From positions 8,318,001-8,382,000 of the forward strand of contig CATNEN010000038.1 in the NCBI GenBank assembly GCA_950097015.1: a DNA stretch of 64,000 nt. Direction: 5' to 3'. Of this stretch, positions 23,742 to 35,134 are shown piece by piece. Positions within the stretch are counted from its first letter, which is position 1, and the number at the start of each line of letters is the position of its first letter. Source of the stretch: Macrostomum hystrix. Its lineage: Eukaryota > Platyhelminthes > Macrostomidae. The notes under the pieces were generated by a model. It was not told the DNA's origin. It did no database searches and saw only the letters and a program-made list of their open reading frames with translations. A program made the position numbers and the translations under genes.

Positions 23742-24195
23742 GTACTCCTTCTGCAAGCGCTTCAGGTCTTTCTCGACGGTGTCGGCGTCCTCAGTGGCTG
23801 CGGCGGCGTCGGCTGCGGCCGCTTCGGCATCGGCGGCGGAGGCTGCGTCGGCGGCTGCGGCGTTGGCCTGTGTAAGTACGAGCTTATTGTGGGATTTTAA
23901 ATTTGCTTAAAGATTTTTAAGAATTAATTTTGGCCATTGGCCTTCATGGTCATAAAGTTCATAAAAAGCGTTGAAAAAAAAGAAAAAAACAAAGCTCAAC
24001 AGAAAATTTTAATGGCAATCACATGTGTAAAAGTGCGTCGTGCTCATTTGACCCTCACAAGTGACAAGATTTTTCAGACTAGTCAGGTCAAACAACAAAC
24101 TTATTTGGACCCATGAGAAATCCTACAATATATTTTTAAGCAAAATAAAAAATCGGTGCAATTAAAGTGCAAGCGTGGATGCTCGAAAGTCAACC
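23742..24195. repeat. 454-bp host duplication, copy 2
   Basis: Second copy of the dynein exon start plus intron, directly after the LTR. On the minus strand its acceptor and first coding bases are present, but the exon runs into the LTR after KEY, so this copy is a dead-end exon. Host intron sequence continues beyond 24195. Confidence 0.95.
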
Positions 24196-24465
24196 AGCCG
24201 TTGCGAGGTTTTACTCTTAAATTGCGAAAAGCAAGCCTGTCAAATTTAGTTTATTAAACAAGCAGGTTTACCATCATCAGCAATTACGATTTCGTCCTTT
24301 TTCTGCAAAAATGTTTTGAAAAAGATTTATGGAAAATTTAGAATTTAGACTACAAGAAGAAGTAGCTAAAACAAACACAATCATAGTTTCATGTTAGGGG
24401 GACCGATTTTGCTAGTCCTCTAAGCTAAACCAGACTATCAATTTTGGAAGGTCATCCAAGCTCAC

Positions 24466-26169
24466 CTTTTCGTTGTCGTCTCGCTCCGAGCGCTCACTCT
24501 CCACAATCTCGCGCTCCAGAGTTCCGATTTTGTCTTTGGCATCCTTGAGCGGACCGCAGAGGCGGCTGTACTCGACAAGAGCGATGGTGTAGTGCACCAG
24601 CGTGGCTGCGTCCTCGCTACTGTACTTGGCCTGCGAAATGGTGATGCCGCGTGGCCCGCCGTCGCCAGGAGACTGATCTCGCCGACCACGAATCTTCTCG
24701 ATATTGTCGGCACCCTCCAGCAGCGAGCCCTCACCCGTCACGCCGAGCTGGCCGTCCTTGCTCTTTGCCAGGTAGCTTTCCACAGCTACGGGGCAGAGAA
24801 AAGGAATAAAAATAAATACAAAAAACTGCGCGCTCGCTTGGTGCAGATGCACACAAAAATTATCGTACTGCCAGGTACTCACTTCTGAGCACATCTTTAT
24901 CAAGGCCATCCAGCCAGCTGACATTTTGCAGCATCTCTACAAATTTAACAGAGTCGTTCATGCTCTGCTGCATCTGCTTCCAGGCTGCTCTGTCCACCTG
25001 AAAGGAAAATAAATGGTTTATCATTTAGCCTCGACGTTCGGAATAAGACACTTAGCTTTCTCTGTATTCTATAGTCTATTATCGGCGCACCTTTTCCTCC
25101 TTTTGACCCCTTCCGGTTGGCTTTGGCTGCGCCGAGCCAAGCGAAGTTCTGTCGCCTAGCAACCCGTCGGCATCCTTTCGCTTGTCGCCGCCAGCGGCGC
25201 CGGAGCCGCCGGCAGTAAGAGTTGGCGGCTTCTTACCAATGAGCACACAGACCATCTCCATGACCTGGCCGACCAGGGCCGGTGGATTCTGGAAGGCCCG
25301 GATTCGTTCGATGCAGTTCCGGTCGACCTTGTTGCTCCAGCTGGCCACTTCTTTGCGAGCGCTCTCAAGGCTGGCCTTGCAGGCCCGATAGGTCTCCTTG
25401 GCCGCCGCCAGCTCGTCTCAGGCCTGAGTCTTGCGATTCTTCATTGTCTCCTGGCGGATCTGCTCAAATTGGCGATCGTAGTCGTCGTAGTCTTCGTTGT
25501 TGAGCAGTTCATCCTGCTTGGTTTCCTGACGAATAGAGCGAGAGTGATTCTAGAGAATTTATCCGCAACTTGGCGAGGATATACGACTAGGGACTCCAGG
25601 TAATAAAACTCGCACTAAAGCCAACGATTGAGTTCAGGACCAATGATTTAGTTACAGGACGCAAAGTTACTAGACAAATAGCTCGTATATATTTAAGTAA
25701 CAAATATTGAGTCAGGGCTGAACGGACTGAGTTGTGGACCGAGATATTATACGAAGAAAACGAAGTCAGCATTGGCACTCACTTCCGGTTGCAGGTCGTT
25801 CATTTTCAGAAAGTGGGTCAATGACGAATTGTGATCAGTGCGGGAGCGAATTTTCTCCAGAACGGTGACCTTCTTTGTCAGCTCGGCCAGCATCCGGTCG
25901 GCCTCGGCGCGAACTTCCTGATAGTTGCGCAGCTTGGCAGCCCGCGCTGCTCGAATGGTCCTCTCATCGTGCCTGCTCTGCGCCAGGGTGGCCAGAGCTC
26001 GCCTGAGCAGTGTCAGCGGGTTGCGCCGCTCACCAGTCTTGCTGGAGTACAGGTAGTGAAACGCGAGCAAGAGGCGCCTGAAGTGCATCGGCCCGATCGG
26101 CACGGCATCAATGCAGGCAGCGTCTTCGCCTGAGCGAATATGACGACTGCGCAGGTGGTCCAGTAGCAC
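24466..26169 (-). CDS. Dynein stalk and microtubule-binding domain exons
   Basis: Exon 25783-26169 holds the start of stalk helix CC1 with charged heptads. Exon 25091-25525 continues it (QNPPALVGQVMEMVCVLIGK matches the conserved PPxxVxxVMxxVxxLL at the stalk tip) and has the in-frame TGA at 25418-25420, where CGA (Arg) would be expected. It ends in an unusual Gly/Lys-rich insert. Exon 24883-24997 (WKQMQQSMND..FVEML) and exon 24466-24785 (SSEDAATLVHYTIALVEYSR) match the rest of the domain and the start of CC2. All junction phases agree (0, 0, 1, 0). Confidence 0.8.
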
Positions 26170-26507
26170 CTGCACGCAATGCGAACAAAAAATTAGGCAC
26201 GTCAAACTCTGCATCGATTTGAGCACTAACGCTATTGACTGCATTAGACTCATCCCTCAGACTAGAATCCGCGTTGAAGTTATACAATATGCGAGTATAC
26301 AGCATGCCTACATCCGTGTTCCGGAGTGTGCATTGTAGTCGACTGAATGAGCAGAATTGCCTCTTCATTGGCAGGGGCTTACACAATGACTACTAAAGGA
26401 ATTGATAAGGTGAAGATGCAACTGTGTCAAGTGGCTCATCGTACTTTAGTAGTCATGAAACCACAGCATCCCCAAGCTACTGAATTCCCTATTTGGGGGC
26501 AGCGAAC

Positions 26508-27353
26508 CTTCTGCGCATACGGTCGGTTTGGCACGCGCAGCGTCTCCTGCTTGGAGTGGCTGCGGCTCTCTTTGTACTTTGTGAGCTCGACCTCGAGCTC
26601 CTGGTCGCCCGCCCAGGGCACCTGACGGAATTCGCGAAGCACTAGCGAATGTGCCTGGGCGAAGGCGCGGCCCAGGGCGTCAGCGTCCTCTTTGCTGAGG
26701 TTCAGCTGCTGATTGGCGCCGAAGAAGTGCTGCGCCTCCTGCAGCAGCGTCTGCATAGACCAGTCGTTTACCCAGTTCACCTGGCTGTGCTTGAGCAGGC
26801 AGGGGTAGCTGGTGACGGCCGCGCACAGAAGAGGATCACTGGGAGGCAGACAGATGACAAAGTGCAGGTATTGCCGCACTCTGGACAGGTAGAACTTCAC
26901 CGGGTCGTTTAGCAGAGCCTGGTTCTCTTTCTTGATGGTTGGCACCAGGGACTGCATCAGGGTGTCCATCTCCTCGTTGGTGAAGAGCTGCGGGTGCTCA
27001 CCGCACGCAATGATGGAGTTGATGGCGTCCCAGTAGACGCTGTCCATCATGCAGCGGGCGGTGACGATCACGGCCACGTGGACGGCGTCCAAGCCGGCCA
27101 GGCGGAGAGCTCCGCGGAGACTGTCGAAGAAGGCGTTGCGCGATCTCGTGTCGGCCTCTTGAACCCGCATCTCCAGCATGAAGGCGGCCAGGCGGCACAA
27201 GGTGGACAGCTTGGTGCCGATGGAGCCTATTAACATCACGTGACCACGGTACGGGACGGACAGGGCGCGATGGACGCGAACAATCTGAGCGATAACGGTC
27301 TCTGAGAGAGTAACTTCGAGTGGTTCGTGCTTTTCTTCCTCGTTGTAGCGGGT
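26508..27353 (-). CDS. Dynein AAA4 exon with degenerate P-loop
   Basis: A single 282-codon exon, phase 0 at both ends. The segment GHVMLIGSIGTKLSTLCRLA aligns with the AAA4 consensus [20 protein letters not shown] but lacks the glycine before lysine, so the Walker A motif GxxGxGK[ST] is not intact. The downstream landmarks INSIIACGEHPQLFTNEEM and YPCLLKHSQVNWVNDW match AAA4 (iNxLLxSGEvPxLF; FPxLvnxtxidWf). Confidence 0.85.
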
Positions 27354-27478
27354 CTGCAAACCAATGGGCGAGTGGCAAGTTCATTGATATTTTATTAGGG
27401 AGTAGAATAACTTTAAGCTTTTTTTGTTTCAACGGATTCACATGGACCGATAAATAATCCCCAAAAGACTCTGCTCAC

Positions 27479-29203
27479 CTTGTAAATATCCAGGGTCTCT
27501 CTGAGCTCATCGAACGACTCAATCTTCGGCATGAGGCTGCTTACGCAGATGGAGGCTCTGTTGAACGACGAAGTCGGTCTAATGTTGAAACTCTGCACGT
27601 TCTTGTCAAACGTGGCGAACTGCTGGCTGAGCAGATCCACCGAGATGGACGGGAAGTGCTTGGCGCACAGCTGCTCGAGTGTCTCGTTGAACCAGAGCGC
27701 GTCGGCTGTGCGACAGACGCGATCGGCGAAGCCCCGGCGCACCTGGTATACCCAGTAGGGCACCAGGTCCGTCAGCTCGATGCGCCTCTCGTCTGGCAGC
27801 CTACGAAGGCACAGGAATGCGTCGCACAAGTCCTTCAGGTTGAACAGGTAGTGCCGCCGGCCAGGCAGCGGTGAAAGCTTTAGGGTGGCCTGGCAGCTCT
27901 CCAGCAGCTGGCAGGAGGCCTCCATTAGGCTAGCCAGGGCGTCCTGTTCAAGCGGCTGGCGATCATCGAAGTTCATCTGGCAGTGAATGAAAAACCAAGA
28001 CAATATAGTTTTAAATAAGAAACAATGCGTTCCTATTTAGTCAATCGGTTGAAAGTAAATCTTTGCCTATACCTGAGACTCAAGCACGCCGCGCACGACA
28101 CTTCTCAGCGCGTCCTTGGCCGGGGCGGGCACGTGCACGAGGTTGAAGTGCCGCAACAGACGGGGCGACAGCGACGGCGTCGGCACGGCCGGCGCGCCAC
28201 CAGTGGCAGCCGAGGCCACCACTGAGAGACCTTCAATCTGGCGCCACTCGTGCGGCCGCTCCTGAGTGACAAGCTGGTGACAGTCGCAGAGCTGGCGCAG
28301 CAGTTCTCCGGGGCGCTGAATGCCAAATGAGTCCGGTCTGGGGGCCGAGACGTCCTCGATGCACAACAGCAGCCGCTTGCCCTCCTTGGCTCCATAGACG
28401 AAGCCTTGTCTGGAGTGAGCAATTTGAGTTTGGAAATTACAATGAAAAAGCTAGAACTCTATCTTAATATATCGCTATCAGCCGCTAAAAGCAGTGAAAC
28501 CATGCGCGGCAGACTGAGACCGGTTCTGGGCTTGTTTGCCCTCGTCAGTCTGTCATAGCCGCACGGCTCTAGCCAGCTGACTGCTATTTACGCGTCCTTG
28601 CACATGACAACATTTTATAGACTGTCATGTGAAGAACTCGCGCTATGTTGACTCAGCGTTACTATACTCGAAAGTGGCAACGCTTTTCGACTCTAGTTCT
28701 AATGGCAAGGCCACACTCATTTTGGGGGTTGGACTTGTTCGGCAGGTTAGAGTTTACACTCCATGACGATGAAAAATTCTGAGCAGATGTACAGTCCGCT
28801 GTTCCTGAGTACGCCTCTATAATATGACGGCACAAAGGCTCACCTGTGCACAGTGTTGGCCTGCACAAACCGTTGCAGCGTGGCTGCCTCGGTGTCACCC
28901 GAATAGACCAGCTGGCGCAACAGCCGGAGCTGGGAGTCCTGCCGTTCGGCGAACTGCCGGCCAAGCAGCGTCTTGCCGCCGCCTCGAGGTCCGACCAGCA
29001 GCACCGACCGCTGCGCCTTGTAGGACAAGTCCAGCAGCTGCTGCACCCGGATGGTGTCCACTGTCTCGACCAGCGCCTGACCGGACAGCGCCAGGTCGTC
29101 GGTGTTGATGAGCTCCGGTACTCGTGACGTCCACGGATCCCATTCGCCGCTCTCATCAACGTAATAATCGTAGATGCAGATTTCCCGATCGTCATCCGGG
29201 AGT
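27479..29203 (-). CDS. Dynein AAA3 exons
   Basis: Exon 28844-29203 opens with LPDDDREICIYDYY and GEWDPWTSRVPELI, the conserved lead-in to AAA3, followed by the P-loop VGPRGGGKT. Exon 28073-28410 carries the Walker B region LLLCIEDVSAP (most dyneins have FIDDLNMP) and QRPGELLRQL. Exon 27479-27976 has RRHYLFNLKDL, matching the conserved HYLFNLRDL. The phase of the first junction fits only if the GGGG run at 28380-28383 is one base shorter. Confidence 0.85.
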
Positions 29204-29963
29204 CTGGAAGTGTTTTGAGCTGGGATTTCAATATTTTGTAGTCTTCGATGCTTCACGCTGACTGGCCCAGATAAGCGTGGACAGAGGTAAATTAGCAAGG
29301 ATTGATTTCCAAGCTTGCAAGACGCAAAATCAACTCAAATTATACAACTAACAGGTCACATTTTTTTCTAATTAAAAAAAATCAGCTAATAATTTACTAC
29401 TGATGAAAATAAATCTTTATTATTATTAACGTACTTTTGCTCAAATACGGCTGTTACCTTCTTTTGATAATGCCTTTACTTTCGTTTAGGACACATGTTT
29501 TTTCGCGAAAATACCATCAGAAACAGTAATCATATTAGCACAAAAGTATTTTCGCAAAAAGACTACATTCACCTTCGTTTGAGAATACATATGTACTTTC
29601 GCGAAAATACGTCTGGAATAATCAACAATAATTTAAGTGCTTTCTCAACATACAGATTAAAATTGTTGACATAAATCAGAAATCAATTAATTATTCGTGT
29701 TTATGTTCATATGCTGTTCGAAACTACCTACTCTACTATGAGTAGACAATATAGCAACGGTAAATATATTATGAGTTCAATATTATGCTATTTCGCCATA
29801 GACAAACATTGAATGATAGTTTATGTGATTAAACTGTCGTACGGGTCACGATAGCAGCTTAAGTCAGAAGCCGAGCGCGCTCGCTTGCAAATCTTTGTAA
29901 AATTTCTTCTGTTATAAGCAGTATATAAGCAGTTCAGCAGATAATAATAATTCAGCAGGTAAA

Positions 29964-32900
29964 ATGGACGCACAAACTAATTGTTTCCTATGTCAAATGA
30001 CGATTCTAAGTTCTAATTTGCGACGGCATTTCATCCGGAACCACAAGGACTTTGTCGAGTCTTTTGATTGGGATTGCGTACCATTAAGCAAGCGACCAGC
30101 TGAATCTGCGTCCTATGAAGTCAATGCCATGAATATATGGAAGATTGTCCGGTTGCAAAAAGCGGGAGTCGATAATGTCCTTTCGCCATGTCCGCACTGT
30201 GGCAAATATGTGCGTCATCTGAAAAGGCACATTGCACGCCCGTGTAAGGGTCTACCGGCTGCTCAAGACATAGCGGTGGTATCCGATAACGGCAGTGTTT
30301 CATCGGATGACAACGAACAGTATGCCGTAGTAGACGTAGGTGAGCTGTATGCGAGTACTTCTGCAAACAAACAGACGATCACGCAACAGTCAACTAAACG
30401 TTTATGTGACTTGACATCTGGTGTTCGTCAAACTACGTCCCCGCATGCGCAACCGGGTCCATCCAAAGTACAATCTTCATACATGGCCGAGATTGTCAGT
30501 AATGACTTGGATCGACTGCAAAGCAATTATAGCGACGTACCTGTCTTAATCCAAGCCAAACATGAAATGGCAATGATCGGTAAGTGCTATAAACTATTAC
30601 CTATTATTTCGAGGAAACTGAGTTACTGAGTATTCATATTTTTATTTTCACCCCATTTTCGTCCGAAAAGAATATATCAATGGACTGCGTCTGAATGCGG
30701 CCGGCCTAAACGAGATTCTGCAGAAAGCCCACAACGCTGAGCATCCACGCGTTAATAGCATGTGTACTGGCTTGCAGAATCTGGTCAATCTGACAGAAGC
30801 AATCCTCCAGTATACGTCAGACTATGTTCCGGTCGGAGTCACCAATGCTGTCAGTTTGCTGAACCCTGTCAGTCAGCGACAAGCAGAGACTCAGACCTCA
30901 AAATCTGACGTGGAAAATACTGATGATTCTGTCAGTGACGACGAGCGATCGGCCAAAGAGCAGCTTGTATTGCAACGGAGGCACAAGAAGTCTCGGCTTG
31001 TTGTTTTCGACGGCCCAGACTACCACGTTGCATCTGAACACATGTACAAGCAACTAGACAATGTCGGCGACATCTGGTTCAAGGGTCATTGCTGTGTAGA
31101 AGAGAACGCATCGCATGTTAGCCGTAGGAAAGCAATCCAGCGAAACTATCATGCTACAACTAGTCGTCTCCTACAGGCAATCAATGTCACAGTCGAGATG
31201 TGGTTCATCAATCCAGCGCGTATCCAATTCGATTTGGACGAGATGGTGAAGCGCCATATCTGGAAACCATCGACTGTTGGACAACGAATGAACGAGCTTC
31301 ATAACATATTGAGCGGTGCGAAGAAGTTTCTAGCAGCCAACAACGACTTCGGTGCTCCTAGTGTTATGAACGCGTTCCAATTGACCTCGCCACCAGATGG
31401 ATTGTTTGCCAACGTGCATGCCGACATTGTCAAGGCCGCGTCAGAATTGCCTGCCTGTCCTGACCCGCGCAAAGATGGTATTCTCTATCATCAGACTGCA
31501 GTATCTGGTCTGTTGACTAGCCGCATCGAATCAATCATGGTGAGCAGTATTGTTGTGTCGCATGTTGTATTACCATGTTAGTTAATATATGTCATGAACA
31601 ATTGTAGAAGCTACTGCATGCATTTCTCTTTAATAACCCTTTAACATGTACAGGCTTGCATTGGATTGATTCGTCAGCGGCAAGAGAATATTTATCACCT
31701 GCGCGATGACGAACGCCAGCTGTCCTACACGGATAAGTTCCTGACCGCTGACGAATGGCGCATCATTCACGGCCGGCTAGACTGCCTGATCGATATGGTC
31801 GCCAAACATTCGTGGTCTCATCTACCCGTGAAGGGCTACTGGGGTCGCATTGGACAATGTGCACGTCGAATGGCCAACACTGTCGCCAAATGGAATGCAT
31901 TTATTATGCCGATCACTCGTGAACTGGCCTTCTTCTGTGCAGCAATTGTCCATGCCAACCGACTACGTCCATGGGTCGCGATTCGGCGTTGCTATTTGGA
32001 TGCTGCACTCAATAGTGGTGTATCAACGTCCTCCACCATCACAGTCCTGCCGCCTACCAAAGTGGCACACAAAAAGGGCGGTCGTGGTAAAGGTGCAAGC
32101 TGGACTGCGCCACGCAAAGTCGGCGAATGTCTACTGCAATGGATAGACAACTTTCTATTGCCATACTTCGCCGAGTGCAACATCCGTGTCAGGCCAGGCA
32201 AATGTCTGCTGTTTCCTACGCATCGTGGCAAGCAGCGTGACTCGACAAGTTTCAGCACGCTTGTCAAGCAGGGCGCCGAGTTGGTCATCGATCGGCCCTA
32301 TCGGATGGGCGATGGTCGTCGAAATGTACTGTCGGCATATGTGCATGCGCATCCCGACAAGCTAGACCAGCTGGTGCCTCTGTACGACACATCTCGCAAC
32401 TGTGTCGTCAATGCGTATGGACGCCTGGCAAAACAGCAGGCCAATCTGATGGTCGCCGACGACGTCAGAGGATGCTTCGAGACGTTCTGTCACAATCGAC
32501 CACTTGATCGTCGACATCAACGACGTCCAACAGCCGAAAACGACACGAAGCGTCGTCGCTCTGCCTGTAGCGTTGATCTGGACGCAACCAATTCATCGGC
32601 TGCATCTCCTCTACCTGCTGATGACATTGTGATGCCACATAGTCAACGCATACGCAAGCGACGCACTCGACGGTCGTCCATTTGCAAGGCCACTGACAAG
32701 AAGCGACCTCGAATGTCGACAATGCGACCCGCTACGGTTAGTCCTAGATGTTCAACAACGGACAACACCGAGTCGACAAAGCCGGCCATCGATTCAGCAA
32801 CACCATCGCCTTTTTCGTCTACATCGTCTAGACGACGCAGTCTTAGTCAACCGCCGATGCATGGAGCATCAGGAAGACAAGGCAACGTTCACGACGATAT

Positions 32901-33048
32901 CGACGAAGAAGGTGATGAAGGTGAACAACAGCACGTCAGCAATGACAATGAGATCAGCTCGGATTCTGAGCTACTCATGGTTCGTCGAACGGCATACAGG
33001 ACGCGATCTGGGCGCCTGATCAGTTCGAGAACTAGACTGGACATCTGA
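29964..33048 (+). CDS. C2H2 zinc-finger, tyrosine-recombinase-like protein
   Basis: Three exons, 29964-30579, 30671-31539 and 31654-33048, with matching phases (1, 0), donors GTAAGT and GTGAGC, acceptors GAAAAG and TGTACAG. They give an intact frame of 959 residues plus stop. N-terminal zinc fingers: C7-C10-H22-H27 and C76-C79-H85-H89. Residues about 600-760 resemble the catalytic domain of zinc-finger tyrosine recombinases found in animal elements: NRLRP (candidate box I Arg near 600), LLFPTHRGKQRDS (metazoan family LFxxxxG), GDGRRNVLS near 716 where HxxR would be, and NAYGRL with a candidate nucleophile Tyr750. The usual His of box II is absent, so catalysis is doubtful. The tail is basic then acidic (DEEGDEGE). 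The gene lies between palindromic repeats and is probably the recombinase or DNA-binding initiator of the element. Confidence 0.6.
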
Positions 33049-33379
33049 ATGCTCATATTGTCCCAGTCGTGTCACCTGACTTGATATGTGCTGATTGTCT
33101 GATTTGCCAAACTATTATCAATTGTGTCAATTGTGATACCCCCACTAATACCCGTCCCTTTACAACCGAGAATCTCATATGTTCTGTTTGTTGCTCTCTT
33201 ATATATTGTTAAGATGCTTATGATTATTGTCAACACTGTGATTATTTCGTTAGTAAATAAATTTATTAACAAATGAAATCATTTGATTATCATCTGATTA
33301 AACTAAGATTAAACTATTCTCGTTTTCTTAAAAGCCGCAGATACACAGTATATATTGTATTTTCACGAAAAAAAATCAT

Positions 33380-34440
33380 TCGTGATATGTGCTGTAAAAA
33401 ACTACAAGTCACTTTGTCTGAGAATACGTATCTGCATTCGCGAAAATACCATAATATGTAGTCATGCACACTACTTCAAGAACTTTTGCAAAAATGCCGC
33501 CAACTACTTTTGTTTAATAGCATAGCAGTATTTTCGCGAAAATACCATAAGATGTAGTCATGCACACTACTTCAAGAACTTTTGCAAAAATACCGCCAAC
33601 TACCTTTGTTTAATAGCATATCAGTATTTTCGCGAAAATACCATAAGATGTAGTCATGCACACTACTTCAAGAACTTTTGCAAAAATACCGCCAACTACC
33701 TTTGTTTAATAGCATAGCAGTATTTTCGCGAAAATACCATAAGATGTAGTCATGCATACACCTTCAAGAACTTTTGCAAAAAATGCCGCCAACTACCTTT
33801 GTTTAATAGCATAGCAGTATTTTCGCGAAAATACCATAAGATGTAGCCATGCACACTACTTCAAGAACTTTTGCAAAAATACCGCCAACTACCTTTGTTT
33901 AATAGCATAGCAGTATTTTCGCGAAAATACCATAAGATGTAGCCATGCACACTATACTTCAAGAACTTTTGCAAAAATACCGCCAACTACCTTTGTTTAA
34001 TAGCATAGCAGTATTTTCGCGAAAATACCAAAGATGTAGTCATGCACACTACTTCAAGAACTTTTGCAAAAAATACTGCCAACTACCTTTGTTTAATAGC
34101 ATAGCAGTATTTTCGCGAAAATACCATAAGATGTAGCCATGCACACTACTTTAAGAACTTTTGCAAAAATACCGCCAACTACCTTTACTACCTTTGTTAA
34201 ATAGCATATCAGCATTTTCGCGAAAATACCATAAGATGTAGCCATGCACACTATACTTCAAGAACTTTTGCAAAAATGCCGCCAACTACCTTTGTTTAAT
34301 AGCATATCAGTATTTTCGCGAAAATACCAAAGATGTAGTCATGCACACTACTTCAAGAACTTTTGCAAAAATGCCGCCAACTACCTTCGTTTTGAGAACA
34401 TAACAGTATTTTCGCGAAAATACTGTATTTACTTTCTGTT
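33380..34440. repeat. About ten 96-bp repeats with an 18-bp perfect palindrome
   Basis: Direct repeats of 96-97 bp, each containing GTATTTTCGCGAAAATAC (perfect dyad) and a second, weaker dyad cttttgcaaaaata about 40 bp further. Spacing of the palindrome is regular: 33531, 33627, 33723, 33820 and onward. Copies differ by single bases or small indels. The layout resembles iterons or initiator-binding arrays. It lies just downstream of the recombinase-like gene and upstream, in window order, of the helicase stop. Confidence 0.9.
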
Positions 34441-35134
34441 TCGAAGTCGTTATATTTTTTCACGATAACACCTATAAATGAATTTTATTAATCAATACTT
34501 TGACACTTTGCATATACATTCGATTGAATTCGTAATACTATATATAGAGAAAAATTGCATATAAGACCCAGTTGAGGACGAGCTTTTGTATGCCACAGCT
34601 GAAGGAAGCAGATCGAGGCGTCAAAACGTCAGAATGTAAAATAATACAATCACTATGATTCATTATGCAGTTATTTTATAAATCTACGTCTGATTATATC
34701 GTAACTATTTGAGGTACAAATTAGTGTTATGTTGTATTTGATTGAAATTATACAGTAATCTTTTCGCCAAAATACAATCATAAACAATAATCAAAACTAC
34801 GTTAAAGCATTCTTGTTTATATTTTTATGCATGCAAACGCTCAATACATTTATTGTATTCGTGTTGGGCTTCATTAATCAATCAAGTGACTACAATTAGC
34901 AAGAAATCTGTTTTTTTTGCAACAGAAGTAGCAATTACCTACTTCACAACAATAGAAGCTCAAAACTGAGCATATAACAATGCTTTTATTTGTATGAATA
35001 ATTATAAAATTGCATACAAAAACAGCTGAAAGACAGACTAGACTGACCGATAAAAAATATAAAATATAGTTGATAAAATGGCAGCATGCAGGCAGTTTGG
35101 TGTAAAAAACCTGCTAACAGCACCGTCTTGTCGC
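34441..35134. other. Noncoding part of the composite element
   Basis: AT-rich. It holds a short motif 'gcagatcgaggcgtcaaaacgtcag' (34608-34632), of a kind often seen near ends of transposable elements, and a single degenerate palindrome (cttttcgccaaaatac, 34760). No gene seen. Confidence 0.4.

Larger units (their letters stand above)
18622..29203 (-). pseudogene. Dynein heavy chain fragment (AAA3 to AAA5 start), disrupted
   Basis: Ten exons on the minus strand: 28844-29203, 28073-28410, 27479-27976, 26508-27353, 25783-26169, 25091-25525, 24883-24997, 24466-24785, 18783-19256 and 18622-18690. They cover about 1,100 of the roughly 4,000-4,600 residues of a dynein heavy chain, in the correct order. 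Lesions: one extra G in a GGGG run at 28380-28383 shifts the frame in the second exon; an in-frame TGA lies at 25418-25420; the last exon runs into a minisatellite without a splice donor; no tail, AAA1/AAA2 or AAA6 coding sequence is present in the neighbourhood. The next gene on this strand is iRhom at 49-56 kb. The AAA4 P-loop is also degenerate. A non-functional partial duplicate is the simplest reading. Sequencing error could explain the G run but not the missing ends. Confidence 0.8.

Noticed and set aside
23742-23910. Second functional dynein exon
   Set aside because: Copy 2 of the duplication runs into the LTR after a few codons and cannot be a complete exon.
33380-34440. CRISPR array
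   Set aside because: The whole 96-bp unit repeats, so there are no unique spacers; the genome is eukaryotic. The same applies to the other arrays.
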